From the NCBI GenBank assembly GCA_951394045.1, contig OX595989.1, positions 248,001 to 312,000 on the forward strand: DNA of 64,000 bases. Direction: 5' to 3'. The position numbers and the translations under genes were made by a program. Source of the stretch: Nitzschia sp. DOCU1 (lineage: Eukaryota; Bacillariophyta; Bacillariophyceae; Bacillariales; Bacillariaceae). The notes beneath the pieces are model-generated. The model searched no databases and had not been told where the DNA came from. It was given only the letters and a program-made list of their open reading frames with translations. Every line of letters starts with the position of its first letter. Position 1 is the first letter of the stretch. Shown here piece by piece: positions 38,554 to 48,780 of this stretch.

Positions 38554-39024
38554 ATGATGCGGCGAGACGTGCTATATCTATTCATCCAGTTGCCGTTGAC
38601 TATCAGCCTATTATTATCGCACGAAGTAAGGGGCTTTTCGTCGAGTCTTCGCCGGCTTCAATCCCATGTCCATTCACGGCCTCATACCCCCTCGCAACAA
38701 CGGCCATGGAAGACATCTACGCTGTTTTCCGGAGATGATAGCAATAACAACGATGAAAATGAGTCCCCAGCATCCATCGATGAAATTCTGGACAAGCCCT
38801 TTTTTGATCCGGACGCTTTCGATGACGACGACGACAGCATTCTGGGGAAACTTGCTGCGTTTGTCAAGTCGGATTATGAACTGGCCGAAACAATCTATGT
38901 GGGAATCATTTTTGTAATCATGGTGATTGTGTCTCAAGAGCTTTTGAGAATGCAAATATATGGCGACAGCTATGTCCCATTCCACAGTAGTGGTAGTCCT
39001 GCCAATAGTGGTCGGCTATTTTAA
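38554..39024 (+). CDS. small plastid-type membrane protein with C-terminal anchor
   Basis: 156 aa. The N-terminus has a signal-peptide-like core (VLYLFIQLPLTISLLL, about residues 6-21), then VRGF followed by a Ser/Arg/His-rich stretch. This resembles bipartite plastid targeting, where an aromatic residue follows signal cleavage. The middle is acidic (DDSNNNDENE, DAFDDDDD). About 110-128 form one membrane helix (AETIYVGIIFVIMVIVSQEL), followed by LLRMQIYGDSYVPF and a short polar tail. The tail shares the pattern E-x-L-R-...-G-[D/E]-x-Y-[V/L]-P-[F/W] with the convergent gene. ATGATG at 38554 is the only plausible start. Function unknown; a thylakoid or envelope location is inferred. Confidence 0.65.
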   Translation: MMRRDVLYLFIQLPLTISLLLSHEVRGFSSSLRRLQSHVHSRPHTPSQQRPWKTSTLFSGDDSNNNDENESPASIDEILDKPFFDPDAFDDDDDSILGKLAAFVKSDYELAETIYVGIIFVIMVIVSQELLRMQIYGDSYVPFHSSGSPANSGRLF

Positions 39025-39029
39025 CCCTT

Positions 39030-39500
39030 CTAGTTGTTCCACGGCAGATATAGTTCCCCTCTTGAATACAGTCGTAACATTTCATAACCATACGACCCAA
39101 ATAATCCAACTAGCGATACAACTGCAAAAATTGGAATAAACAAATCTCTTTCTGGTTCGTTGTTGTTGTTGGAAGCTGTTGGCGTGCACTGTCGGCGCGA
39201 GGAGCTGCTGCTTGATAGAGCTTGGTCTCGTTGGTTCTGGAGTTGCCGCAGTTCCACCGCCTTGTCTTCTAAACTTGGCCCACTAGCATCGCCCCATCCA
39301 TCATCTTCGTTCTCGCTCGAGAGGTCTAGCCGGCTCACTTTTTGTCGAGCCGACCGTTGATGCAAGTTGATATGATACGTTCGTGTTGTTCTCGACTTTG
39401 CACAGCATGGCTGAAGCCAAAGAGGCGACAGGGCAACCCCAGATTGCGACTGAAAGAGAAACAAAGCGGAAAATAGTATTAGAGATGGCTTCATGATCAT
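39030..39500 (-). CDS. small plastid-type membrane protein, convergent partner
   Basis: 156 aa from ATG 39500 (MIMKPSLILFSALFLFQSQS). A signal peptide is followed by a Ser/Arg/His-rich transit-like stretch (AKSRTTRTYHINLHQRSARQ). The middle is acidic then Gln/Ser-rich. The single C-terminal membrane helix (DLFIPIFAVVSLVGLFGSYG, about 122-141) is followed by YEMLRLYSRGELYLPWNN. The post-helix motif closely parallels ELLRMQIYGDSYVPF of the opposing gene, although the rest of the proteins is not obviously alike. The two stop codons are 5 bp apart, so the 3' UTRs must overlap. Function unknown; membership of a plastid membrane protein family is inferred. Confidence 0.65.
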   Translation of the reverse strand: MIMKPSLILFSALFLFQSQSGVALSPLWLQPCCAKSRTTRTYHINLHQRSARQKVSRLDLSSENEDDGWGDASGPSLEDKAVELRQLQNQRDQALSSSSSSRRQCTPTASNNNNEPERDLFIPIFAVVSLVGLFGSYGYEMLRLYSRGELYLPWNN

Positions 39501-40359
39501 CCGTACTGCAAGCTGCAACGGGGGACGATGCCCTCATTTAGGCTCCCATTGGTCATGGTCGTCGGTATTCTTGCTTTTGCTGATTCGGCTGCGGATGGAA
39601 GTATGACGTACGTGTTGGCTCGAAATTTGGAAAGCTCAAAGTAGTGGTCGAATCAATCTTACCTACCAGGTAGTAGCTTGCATGCATGGATGCCGATGGA
39701 TGGAAGGCGAAAAATGAGCGAAGCATCGGACCCTTCCCACCATTCGGACTATTATTAAAATAGTTGAAGTAATGAATATTGCCCTTGTGTCCTACTTTCC
39801 CCTTATTTACTCTAATTTCCGATCAAAGTATCGGTAGTTCCTCGTACTTCTGCGTCGACGGAAGGAATTCTCGTTGTTCTCTGTATCGGTACGTATGCAT
39901 ACCGCTGGGAACTTCCGTGGTTGAGAAACGAAGCGCCGGTAATTCGGACGCAATGGCATGCGGTGGAGGACAGACAAACAGACAAGCTTTGTGCAAAACG
40001 AGCGAAGCAAAGACGGGCCCAAACAGAGCTTCACTTTCCTGTCTGATGGGAATCACGCAGCGGGGAAGCAAGCGACGGTGCCCACCCAAAGATCCAACCC
40101 AGCAGTACGGTAGATTGTTTGAGGAGGAAAAGTGGAAAACCTGCCGAGAGACGCAAAGGGCGTGTTCAAGAATAGAAAAGCTTTCTGAACTAAACGTTCG
40201 ACAATAGTGCAAATACCCAGAGTGACGACGACGACTTAGCAACGACAATAGCATTGACCCGCTGACGACAAAATCTCAGCTTCCCAAAAAGGCAACCTTC
40301 GATCTTTCCGTGGGGTCATTTTCATTTCATCACCATCACATATCAGACATTATAATAAC
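39501..40359. other. intergenic, no gene seen
   Basis: About 860 bp containing overlapping frames on both strands (39779-40254) with no domains. Probably a bidirectional promoter region for the flanking genes. Confidence 0.4.
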
Positions 40360-40626
40360 ATGGGTCAGTGTCGGTCTAAAATCTCAGAGTTGCTTCCTTC
40401 TCCAAATGCTGCTGGAAATCGAAAAAAGAAAGGAGCTGCTTATTCTATGGACGATTCACTGTCCGAGTTTGGGGGTCGGGGTCTGTTAGATTCGGCGGGA
40501 GAAAGTTTTCGTTCGGCACCCCACGCATCATCGTCCAAACCAAAACTCTTTGATTACTACGGGGGGTCTATTGACGATGGCATTCCAGAAGAGGAGGATG
40601 CGGATGAAGCAAAGGCAAGCTATTAG
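40360..40626 (+). CDS. small putative lipid-anchored protein
   Basis: 88-aa frame starting MGQCRSKISELLPSP. Gly2 plus Cys4 and Ser6 (MGQCRS) fit an N-myristoylation plus palmitoylation signal, which would attach it to membranes. The rest is polar: GNRKKKGAAYSMDDSLSEFG, a Ser-rich section, DYYGGSIDDGIPEEEDADEA near the end. There is no membrane span or known domain. A good A-rich leader (ATAATAACATGG) precedes the ATG. Short, so coding status is moderately supported; transcription evidence would decide. Confidence 0.5.
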   Translation: MGQCRSKISELLPSPNAAGNRKKKGAAYSMDDSLSEFGGRGLLDSAGESFRSAPHASSSKPKLFDYYGGSIDDGIPEEEDADEAKASY

Positions 40627-41773
40627 AATTGTTGGTCTTGTTGTACTATTATTTGTCTGGGACAATGGGTGGAAATACGAATTAGAAGGATGGATGAATG
40701 TGGGCAGCGGGGGTTCTACGACATTAAGGGAGCTGATAATGTCGCTGACATTAGGAGACGAACGGCGTGTACAATACTACTTTTTGACAAACATGTTACA
40801 TTTCGAAAGGAAAATCTTGGGGGACGGAGGTAGCTGCGCTGTATTATGGTGGAGGGAGGGGGGCAGGTGGCGCAAAAGACGAGGTCTTTTACGTTATCTC
40901 TCTCTATCGTCGCTGCCGGAGCCCATTGAATGATGAATGACCACTTGGTTATCGATGCTACAGTACCCGACGACGACGACGGGGCGGTTTTACCCGCAAA
41001 GATATCTTGTACAATAGTAGAAACTCATGTTAAACTCGTACCCCCCTTTCGACTATAGTTTCTTGTTTCCTGAGGAGTCTTTATACCAGCAGTGAGTAAT
41101 ATTCAGCAAGTCTATTTCATTGCAAGCAATTTATATCTTGTACTATGGTAGAAACTCAAGCGAATCTCTATCGACTACTACCGTATCATCGCTTCTTCTG
41201 AGGAATCTCAACTGAATCTTCGTGAAAGCACGTCAAGTCTACTTAATGGTGAAAGTGCACTTTCTCTCGGACGACAAATACTGACTGTAGAGTGGAGCCT
41301 TTTAGTGCTGGTGCTAGTTGTTGAAAAGTGATGATTCTCGCTCCTGCATGCGTTTAGTATCGTCTCGTCCTGGCTGGCAAACGGTAGGCCCACTTACCAA
41401 CTAGTATGTAATAGCATCGCTGTTGCGGACATTTTTGTTTCATTATAACTGTTGTTGTTGTCTTCCTCTCGTAGCAGAGTGACGTGTTTTTCAATGCTAG
41501 TGAGAATGATCTTGACTCACCTCATTGACTCCCACCTAAAGCCAGTTTGAGAAGCGACTCCCACCACAAGTAAACTTGAGAGAAGCACGGCCCCATCCAT
41601 GCTAATGAATCGGTATAATGAATGATAATAGATAGAATATTGCGTTGTTAATTGTATTAGTAGCGGCGATTATTGTACATGGTAGTATTGTACTGCAAGC
41701 CATGAGAGGAAGTCATCAAGATTGTAGGTGAAAAGGCAGCGACTCCTGGCTCGTTGTTTATGCGCATGTTGTT
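40627..41773. other. intergenic with a tandem imperfect repeat
   Basis: Two units of about 124 bp begin TCTTGTACNATNGTAGAAACTCA at about 41007 and 41131, each followed by CTATCGACTA-like, TTTCNTCTGAGGARTCT and CAAGTCTANTT blocks. No gene is supported; frames near 40550-40933 overlap the previous gene and lack homology. Confidence 0.5.
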
Positions 41774-42670
41774 TTAGTCATCACCATTGGTTCGACTGAC
41801 ATTTGTTGTCACATTCATGTAATGTGTCATATTCATCTCCGATAGAAACATGGTCAGATTTGTCATGTTGAGTGTGGGTGGTAATAAGACTCCCGAGATG
41901 CCGTGCAGGACCCCGTTTCCAGCAGTCAAGTCTCGATCTTCTAGCAAATCTGCCATGTCTTCATTAAATGAAATCACACCATCGGTTTTGGAGATCGAGA
42001 CGAGATCTGAGTCGCCCGACAAGGTCTCCAGAGTCTTCCCGTCCTTAAGTTTCTTGGAAGGCACTAGACCGTTGACGACGTGATACAAAACAATCTCATT
42101 CAAAGTGTTCACGTCAAACTGCAGCAAAAGCTGTAAAAGACCGTCTGGAAGAGTGGAGAAAGCGGCATCGTTGGGTGCCAGGACAGTGTACGGACCCGAA
42201 CGAGCCATGATGTGAACCAGATTCGTAGCCTCGAGTGCAGTGACCCACAAGGTGTAATTGTGATTCTTGGCAACCTTCACCAGATTCGGTTCCGTCGATT
42301 CTGCGGCCTCGGAATCATCGTCATCATCATCGTCGTCGCCGCCGCCAGCAGCGGGGGCGTCCGTGGCGGCAGCGGCAGCCGATCCCGACTCGCAGCCACA
42401 AGCAGGAATGGTAAAGTATTGCAAAAGGGGACAATGCCACTCCAAGATGTTGCCCTTCTCATTGGCTGCCAGCAAGTCACCGCAAGTTCGGCCTGGTTGA
42501 CCTGGGATAGCGGGAACGGCCTCCAAGTCGGTAACCACCTTGCCAGCGCCACAAATTGGACAATCAAAGGCGGCTCTTCTTCGCACTCGAAGATTGCCTT
42601 CCTTCTCAGCATCCACGGCAAAGACCGATGCCATTAAGAACGAAGCAAGAACCAGAGTAAATAATTTCAT
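41774..42670 (-). CDS. secreted fasciclin (FAS1) protein, single domain
   Basis: 298 aa. Signal peptide MKLFTLVLASFLMASVFAVD (1-20). A Cys-rich N-terminal module follows (CPICGAGKVV...IPGQPGRTCGDLL...CPLLQ...CGC, about 37-94) that matches the one in the 46.5-kb gene. Next come an Ala/Asp-rich spacer with about eight Asp in a row (about 97-125) and one FAS1 domain (about 130-270) with the H1-like block YTVLAPNDAAFSTLP, LYHVVNG and the H2-like block GNGVLHGISGVLLPP. Several NxT/NxS sequons lie in the C-terminus (NMTNLT, NMTHYMNVTTNVS). FAS1 proteins mediate cell adhesion or matrix contacts; an extracellular matrix or wall location is inferred. It is the inverted neighbour of two further FAS1 loci. 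Confidence 0.88.
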   Translation of the reverse strand: MKLFTLVLASFLMASVFAVDAEKEGNLRVRRRAAFDCPICGAGKVVTDLEAVPAIPGQPGRTCGDLLAANEKGNILEWHCPLLQYFTIPACGCESGSAAAAATDAPAAGGGDDDDDDDDSEAAESTEPNLVKVAKNHNYTLWVTALEATNLVHIMARSGPYTVLAPNDAAFSTLPDGLLQLLLQFDVNTLNEIVLYHVVNGLVPSKKLKDGKTLETLSGDSDLVSISKTDGVISFNEDMADLLEDRDLTAGNGVLHGISGVLLPPTLNMTNLTMFLSEMNMTHYMNVTTNVSRTNGDD

Positions 42671-43760
42671 TGTAGCAGTGAGTGGTGGTTGATCTTGTGC
42701 GTTTTGGGTAAAAAGATACCAATGTTATGACAAACTGCCGGTAGGATGTAGTGAGAAGTTTTGTTTGAGATGGAAGAATAATGACGCGAAAGGTGATGCT
42801 CCTCTTTCCGACTTTGGATTTTTTAGAGTTTGCGAACAAGGGCGACAAGATAGTTCCACCGGTGATTGGACGGAGTGGAGGGAACGGGCACCACTCGTCT
42901 GCCGAATGTAAGCACTTTTGGAAGAGCTGGCGTCACAACTTCCGCCAAAAAATGAGAGGTGATATGTGCCGGAAGCGACGATCGACTTTGGGAAAGATCC
43001 ATAACCTTACACGTGGAGCAGTAATACTGTACTGTGTTTCTACGAGAGAAATTTCAGGGCTTGCGCAACGGGCCTAATCCGCCGATGGGGCTATAATAGA
43101 GGGACATCACGTACGTATGGTATCCTAATTGTTGATCGTACGAAGACGTTTCCGGGATCTCGGACGGGAGCGGAGAGAACTTCGCGGGAGAACGAAGCTA
43201 CGGCACTTTCTGTACTTCAGGACTTCAAAGAATGAGCCTGCCCACCCCAAATTTTCGTTTCCCGCCCAAAATATCGGCGCCTTTTTCTACCGATAGCTAC
43301 CGACGATGATACTCTACACCCTCAATAGAAGCAGTCGTTCCAGGAAATTTGCCGACCCGATGTATTGTACTCCATCTGGAAATACCTCTGATGGTATAGT
43401 TACCTTTAGGCCGGCAAATTTTCAAGGTCCGCAGTGGTGAAATCTGCAACAGCAGAAAGTAGGGATAGATTATACGTCGTATGTGAGTCGACTGAGTCTA
43501 AAAGATGATTTGACTCACTGGACTTGTTTTTAAGCGGCCGATATCGCTCCGGCGAGCGAAGCGACTGATCCTCTTCGGTCACCAAGGTATGCCTTGATAT
43601 TATGATGATGTTGCTGCGCTACTAAGGGGATAAACAACACGGCCGACATGGACTCTAATCGTCCTCAACGTTGCCCTGGTGCCGCCATTGTCGAAAATAA
43701 CGCGCGGTGCTCTACGCAACGAAATTAGTATTGTACTGAGGTTACGTAGCCTACTGTACG
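42671..43760. other. intergenic between divergent FAS1 loci
   Basis: About 1.1 kb of spacer upstream of the minus-strand FAS1 gene. No supported gene; likely promoter. Confidence 0.4.
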
Positions 43761-44796
43761 TAAATTACACACCCGAGATTTGGTGTGACTCTGCGGAAAA
43801 TAGTCGAATCCGAATACCTGGCAGACATTGCAACACATTTTCTTTATTGGTATCTGCTTTGCAAATTGCCAACTTGGTAGAAGCCTTGTCAGATCCCATG
43901 GCCTTTTACACTGTCTTTGCTCCATCCGACGACGCCTTTGACGGCCTTGAACCCGGCTTGGTCGATGCCTTGTTGATTCCAAAGAACTCTGACTGGCTGA
44001 TGGAAGTTCTCTTGTACCATGTTGTACCAGGAGAATACTCCGCCAGCGACTTGGTAAACAGGACGCTCGTGAGTACTTTGCTTGGAATCTACTAGTTCGT
44101 TGGCAGTCTCGGTATCGAACGAGACTGGAGTCATGATCAACGACGCACTCGTCTTGGATGCTGATATCATGGCCACCAACGGCATCATCCATGAGATTGA
44201 CAAGGTCTTGGTACCCCCAAGCTTGTTGGAAGTTCTGCCAGACTTATTAGCGAATCTGACGATGCCCGAAATGAATGCTACTGACGCACCCAGCCCACCT
44301 TCTTGGAGATCACAATGACTCCGATGCGTCCAGACATCCCGACTATTGCCTCAGCGGCCAGAACATTCGAATGTTTGATGAAAGCGCTGGAAATAACAAA
44401 CTTGACGAGTGTCTTGGCCTTGCCCAATGGTCCCTACACAGTGTTTGCGCCCATTGATGCCGCGTTTGAAGCCTTCCCTTCCGGCAACGTCGATGCTTTG
44501 CTGACCCCCGCCTACGCCGACATGTTGACGGGTGTTCTTCTGTACCATGTAGTGCCTGGAATCTACATGACAGGCAATTTGACGAATGAAATGAATATCA
44601 CCACCCTCGTTGGACCCAAGTAACGATTTCTCTACCCAACGAAACATCCGTGTTGGTCAATGATGTTCCAGTTATCGGGGCGGACAATTTGGCCTCGAAC
44701 GGCGTCATCCATGCCATTGCGGGAGTTCTGCTCCCACCTGGTTTTGATTTCACCTGGGTGGCCTTTCGTAAACGAACCTGCTGTGCGTATTAGGAA
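43761..44796 (+). pseudogene. two-domain fasciclin pseudogene
   Basis: Closely follows the intact gene at 46.5 kb. It begins with a trace of the Cys module (YTPEIWC), then a frame change, then first FAS1 domain (SLLVSALQIANLVEALSDP, YTVFAPSDDAFDGL, WLMEVLLYHVVPG), broken by a TAG at 44093. It resumes in another frame (VSVSNETGVMINDALVLDAD, GIIHEIDKVLVPP) to a TGA at 44316, again in a third frame for domain two (YTVFAPIDAAFEAFP, DMLTGVLLYHVVPGIYMTGN) to a TAA, and ends with LASNGVIHAIAGVLLPPGFD before a stop near 44792. Four or more frame breaks rule out a functional product. A spliced reading does not rescue it by eye. Confidence 0.85.
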
Positions 44797-46516
44797 TATT
44801 GGCTGGTCATCAACCACGGTGATTTGATGATGGCGTCTACACTCTTCTAACTATGTGACTACTAGTGTACCATTGTAAAAACGGCCAGGAACGGACCTAC
44901 TACTGCTGTAAGAGAAATCTTTCAAAGTAATCGCTTGCCGAACCGCTGCCCCTTCTATGTATTGTCTTATTACTTGCTAGATTCTGCGAGTAAATCATCG
45001 AACCTTTGGCTTCGCCTGTCGTGACAACAAAGATACGACGCCCCACGGTTGCGTCGACGCTGTTCGATTTGAATGGGGAAGGGCCTAAGCTGCTCTGTCC
45101 CATGATGGCTTCATCTACCCCCTAAGGGAGGGCGATCCGCCCAGAGACAACAATAGGAGTCTCTGAATTGATTGAACCTTAGCTTCATCGTTGCGTTTTC
45201 ACACTGGGCTCCCCCGTCATGCTGCCACCTGGAAAGGCGACGCACAACAAATCAATGCTGGTGGAACAATGCGCCGCGATTTGATCAGTAGGTAGTGAAG
45301 TCGCCAGAGTACCACGAATCGTAGATACCACTCGATGAACTTGGAAACATGCACAATACCAACTTGACATTCGGAACAAATCGACAATCATTCTCGGCAT
45401 GATTCTTGAGAGACAATTCCAGGGCCCCGAGCGCGCAGCTGATCTTCACGATCTTCCGCTTCGGTGCGGTAGACTCCATTTTGGAGAATGTCATGAGTTT
45501 CTTTCCCACTAATAGCTTGGCTCCTGCTTGCAGTACCATGGGAACTTCTGGATGCGGTTGTTTGCGTTGGACACTCATGAAATGTTAGGGTGACGAGCAG
45601 CAAACCGCCAAGTCGTTGTCGGCATCGGTTTCCAACATCGAAAGTAGGCCGAGTAAGGAGCTGGATTGCGACGTCGAAGAATCGTGTACCTTGACGAATG
45701 AATTCGTGACATTTCGAAATATCGGCTTCATAGGCCGCTTTGGATCGATTTGGAACAAATGCTAGTTGCATTGTTGCCGTCTCCGGTCGTGGTATCCTGC
45801 GCTTGTAATTCGTTGACACGTCTTAAGAACTCGTTCCTTGGTAGTCTTCGTCCACTCCAGATCTTGTTCCCCCAGGTAACGCATTGCAGTTGGATGGTGA
45901 TTCACCAAAATATTACTTGCCCCGCCGGGCAATCGCCGATGAATGATGACAGGCACCTACTCCATGCTGATTCTGTTGTTGTAGTTTGAGCTCCATTCAT
46001 TGCCGCCAGAATTGCCCACTGCCTTCCATTTCTCCAAACAGCCATCACCAGCATCCTCGCTCCGCACTCTTCCCTTCCTCGTCGTTTCCACGACAACCGT
46101 ATCTTTCCCATGCGATTCCCAATGGGTGCCAAAAACATGACATGGTTTTTGGCGACAATGACCGATAAAAATATGGGCGCGCGTTGGGTTTCTCCGTTCC
46201 ACACTTTCTCTGACTCCGTCCATCTCATTTATTCGTCGGGCATACTGCTTCGCCCAATTTTGTTACACCTAAGAAGCCGTTGCTGCCACTCAGGCTATCA
46301 AGATTCGACAAATTTTCGATACCAAATAAGTGAGCCTTCTTGTTAAATTCGTCAACATCTTTATTGAACGTCCAAGAGCGCGGCTGCTTCATGGTGAAGG
46401 AAACGTGGAAAATAGATAGTCAGAAGAAAGCCAGGAAGAGGCATCGGCGAGTTCGTTTCTCGCCCTTTCTGGTGATTATTTGTTTGATTCAACACTTGCA
46501 AATAGAACTAGCCGCA
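44797..46516. other. intergenic with unassigned minus-strand frames and a dispersed repeat
   Basis: 44930-45165 contains a block (GCTGTTCGATTTGAATGGGG, AGGGAGGGCGATCCGCC) also found at about 54650-54770. On the minus strand, 45285-45960 holds three overlapping protein-like frames (e.g. VLQAGAKLLVGKKLMTFSKM; FIRQGTRFFDVAIQLLTRPT; AMRYLGEQDLEWTKTTKERV) that could be exons or relics of one gene, but no family or consistent splicing could be assigned. Confidence 0.4.
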
Positions 46517-47887
46517 ATGAAAGCTCCTGTTATCTCCTCCTCAGGGCTTTTGGCCCTCGTGTCGCTTTTCCGTTTTGCTCCCATGGCTGCGGCAGTTGAC
46601 TGCGATTTGTGCGGCACAGGGTTGGAAGTGATACATCCTGAAGCTGAAGTTGTGCTGCCTGGACAACCTATCCGTACTTGCAGTGAACTGGAGGCGGCAA
46701 ATTCAGCGGGAGCCATTGACGAAATCAGCTGCAATATGCTGACCATGTTCACGCCAGAAATTTGCTGTACCGAAAAGGAAATCATCGTCGACACCGCGTA
46801 TAGTAAGGATGTCGGGGACATTGTAGATGTTGCAACGGCGGCTGGTTCGTTTTCGCTGCTAGTTGCTGCTCTGGAAATTGCCAACCTGGTAGAAGCCTTG
46901 TCGGATCCCTTGGGCCCATACACAGTCTTTGCTCCATCCGATGCTGCTTTTGACGGCCTTCCAGAAGGCGTGCTCGATGCCTTGTTGATTCCAGAGAACT
47001 CGGACTGGTTGACGGAAGTTCTGTTGTACCATGTTGTCGAAGGGACCTACCTATCCACGGATTTGGTAGACGGAATGCTCTTGACTACATTGGAATCCAG
47101 CCCATCGGCAATCTCGGTATCGAGTGATACCGGTGTCGTCATGGTCAACGAAGCCACCGTAGTTGGAGCCGACATTATCGCCTCGAACGGCGTCATCCAT
47201 GAGATTAACGACGTCTTGGTGCCCCAAAGCTTTCTCGAAATGCTGCCGGGGATTATAGGAAATCTCACGAATATGACCCAAATGCCAGACTTCAATGCGA
47301 CCGAAGCACCTACGAATGCGACGACCGACGCACCTACCATGCCAGTGACGAATGCAACCGATGCACCTTCCTATGTCGATACGAATGCCACCGAGGCACC
47401 TTCCAATGCGACCGACGAACTTGGTGATATTGTGGAAATTGCATCCGCTGCCGGCACTTTCAACTATTTGATTGCCGCCCTCGAGGCTACTGGTCTGGTA
47501 GAGGCCTTGTCAGCCCCCAAAGGTCCTTACACAGTGTTTGCCCCACTGGATGCCGCCTTTGAAGCCCTCCCTCCAGGAATTGTCGACGCATTGTTGACCC
47601 CCGCCTTTTCCGACATGCTGACGGGTGTGCTTTTGTACCACGTCGTGCCTGGAATCTACTTGGCAGAGGACCTGATGGATGGCATGAATGTCACCACCCT
47701 CGCTGGAGCGGATCTAACGATTTCTCTGTTCAATAACACTTTTGGCAATGAAACATCAGTCTATGTCAATGAGGAGGTGGAGGTGGTCGGCGCGGATATC
47801 ATGGCTTCGAACGGAGTCATCCATGCCATTGCAGGAGTCTTGCTTCCTCCTGGTTTCGATTTGAGCCTTTTGGACATGAGCCCGTAA
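46517..47887 (+). CDS. secreted fasciclin (FAS1) protein, two domains
   Basis: 456 aa from ATG 46517, chosen because it begins a signal peptide (MKAPVISSSGLLALVSLFRF) as in the neighbouring FAS1 gene; the same frame has another ATG at 46391. The Cys module (CDLCGTG...LPGQPIRTCSELE...C...CC, about 29-88) precedes FAS1 domain 1 (about 103-230: YTVFAPSDAAFDGLP, LLYHVVEGTYL, ASNGVIHEINDVLVP). A linker of repeated NAT/EAPT/DAP units (about 245-300), with many N-glycosylation sequons, joins FAS1 domain 2 (about 305-448: YTVFAPLDAAFEALP, LLYHVVPGIYL, ASNGVIHAIAGVLLPP). The protein is probably exported to the wall or matrix as an adhesion molecule. No GPI or membrane tail is evident. The pseudogene to its left is a near relative. 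Confidence 0.88.
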   Translation: MKAPVISSSGLLALVSLFRFAPMAAAVDCDLCGTGLEVIHPEAEVVLPGQPIRTCSELEAANSAGAIDEISCNMLTMFTPEICCTEKEIIVDTAYSKDVGDIVDVATAAGSFSLLVAALEIANLVEALSDPLGPYTVFAPSDAAFDGLPEGVLDALLIPENSDWLTEVLLYHVVEGTYLSTDLVDGMLLTTLESSPSAISVSSDTGVVMVNEATVVGADIIASNGVIHEINDVLVPQSFLEMLPGIIGNLTNMTQMPDFNATEAPTNATTDAPTMPVTNATDAPSYVDTNATEAPSNATDELGDIVEIASAAGTFNYLIAALEATGLVEALSAPKGPYTVFAPLDAAFEALPPGIVDALLTPAFSDMLTGVLLYHVVPGIYLAEDLMDGMNVTTLAGADLTISLFNNTFGNETSVYVNEEVEVVGADIMASNGVIHAIAGVLLPPGFDLSLLDMSP

Positions 47888-48780
47888 GAGTAGAGTTCTT
47901 TGAGCATCTTCTCGAAAGAAAAACTGCTGGTGGGGACTCCCTCCAGCATCTAAACAATGCGCGGCTTGTACCAATGTATAATAGTCCCAAAGGGACCTAC
48001 TTTTACTATGTTGATTTGATTAATATAAGAAACCGTGGAAGCAAGGTGGTATTTATCAGATACGGGCCCACCTCTCGCTACTAGACAGCTCCCTTGAAAT
48101 CGTCACGGTTGCAGCAGAGCTCCACTTCCGACGTACTAGTTGGTAGTAAGTTCGTTCTTCTTCCCAAACCTTCACCCCCCGCAGTTCGTCCAAGAGGGAA
48201 GACGCGTTCTTTGTTGTTTGATGCGCCAACTAGAGGAGTTTCAACATGTTGGTTTGTTGAAGAAACGAGTGAGCGACGAAATGCTTCCAAATCGTACTAT
48301 CACCAACCAGCAGCAGCAAGCAGCAACAGCTGATCAAGACATCACTAGGAGTGTCGTCCCAGCCAGCAGCAGTAGTATCACTTGTAGTAGCGGCAACACG
48401 CAGCACCCAGAGTGCTACTACTAGTCCCAAAACAAACTAGATTTCATTCAAGCTAGCAGCCCAAGGTGTTAAGCAGTAAACATTCTTCACAACCGTAGAC
48501 AAGGTCGAGAGGGAAGGTTGGATCGTACCGTAGTAACTTAGACTGACTCAGTCGAGTTAAGAGTTACACGTCATCATGCCCAGGATCATCGTCTGTCATA
48601 ATGTCAGTGTCGTTCACTGCGGCGCGATGTCTGGTACAATTTCTAGGTACGACCAAAATTCTGGCGCAGTCTTGCCCTTTGTGCGGCGCGAGGGTTCGTT
48701 TGGCACGCCCTCTTGCCTCCATGCTATTTTGGCATCGCTCTCCTCATTCTTCTTCTTATTGAGTAATAAACATCTTCATC
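47888..48780. other. intergenic, upstream of histone gene
   Basis: About 890 bp. Presumed terminator of the FAS1 gene and promoter of the histone gene; no gene supported. Frames at 48081-48430 on both strands have no domain. Confidence 0.4.

Noticed and set aside
40550..40933. 127-codon frame overlapping the small acylated protein
   Set aside because: It overlaps in a different phase, and its composition (Trp/Gly/Arg from G-rich DNA) is not protein-like.
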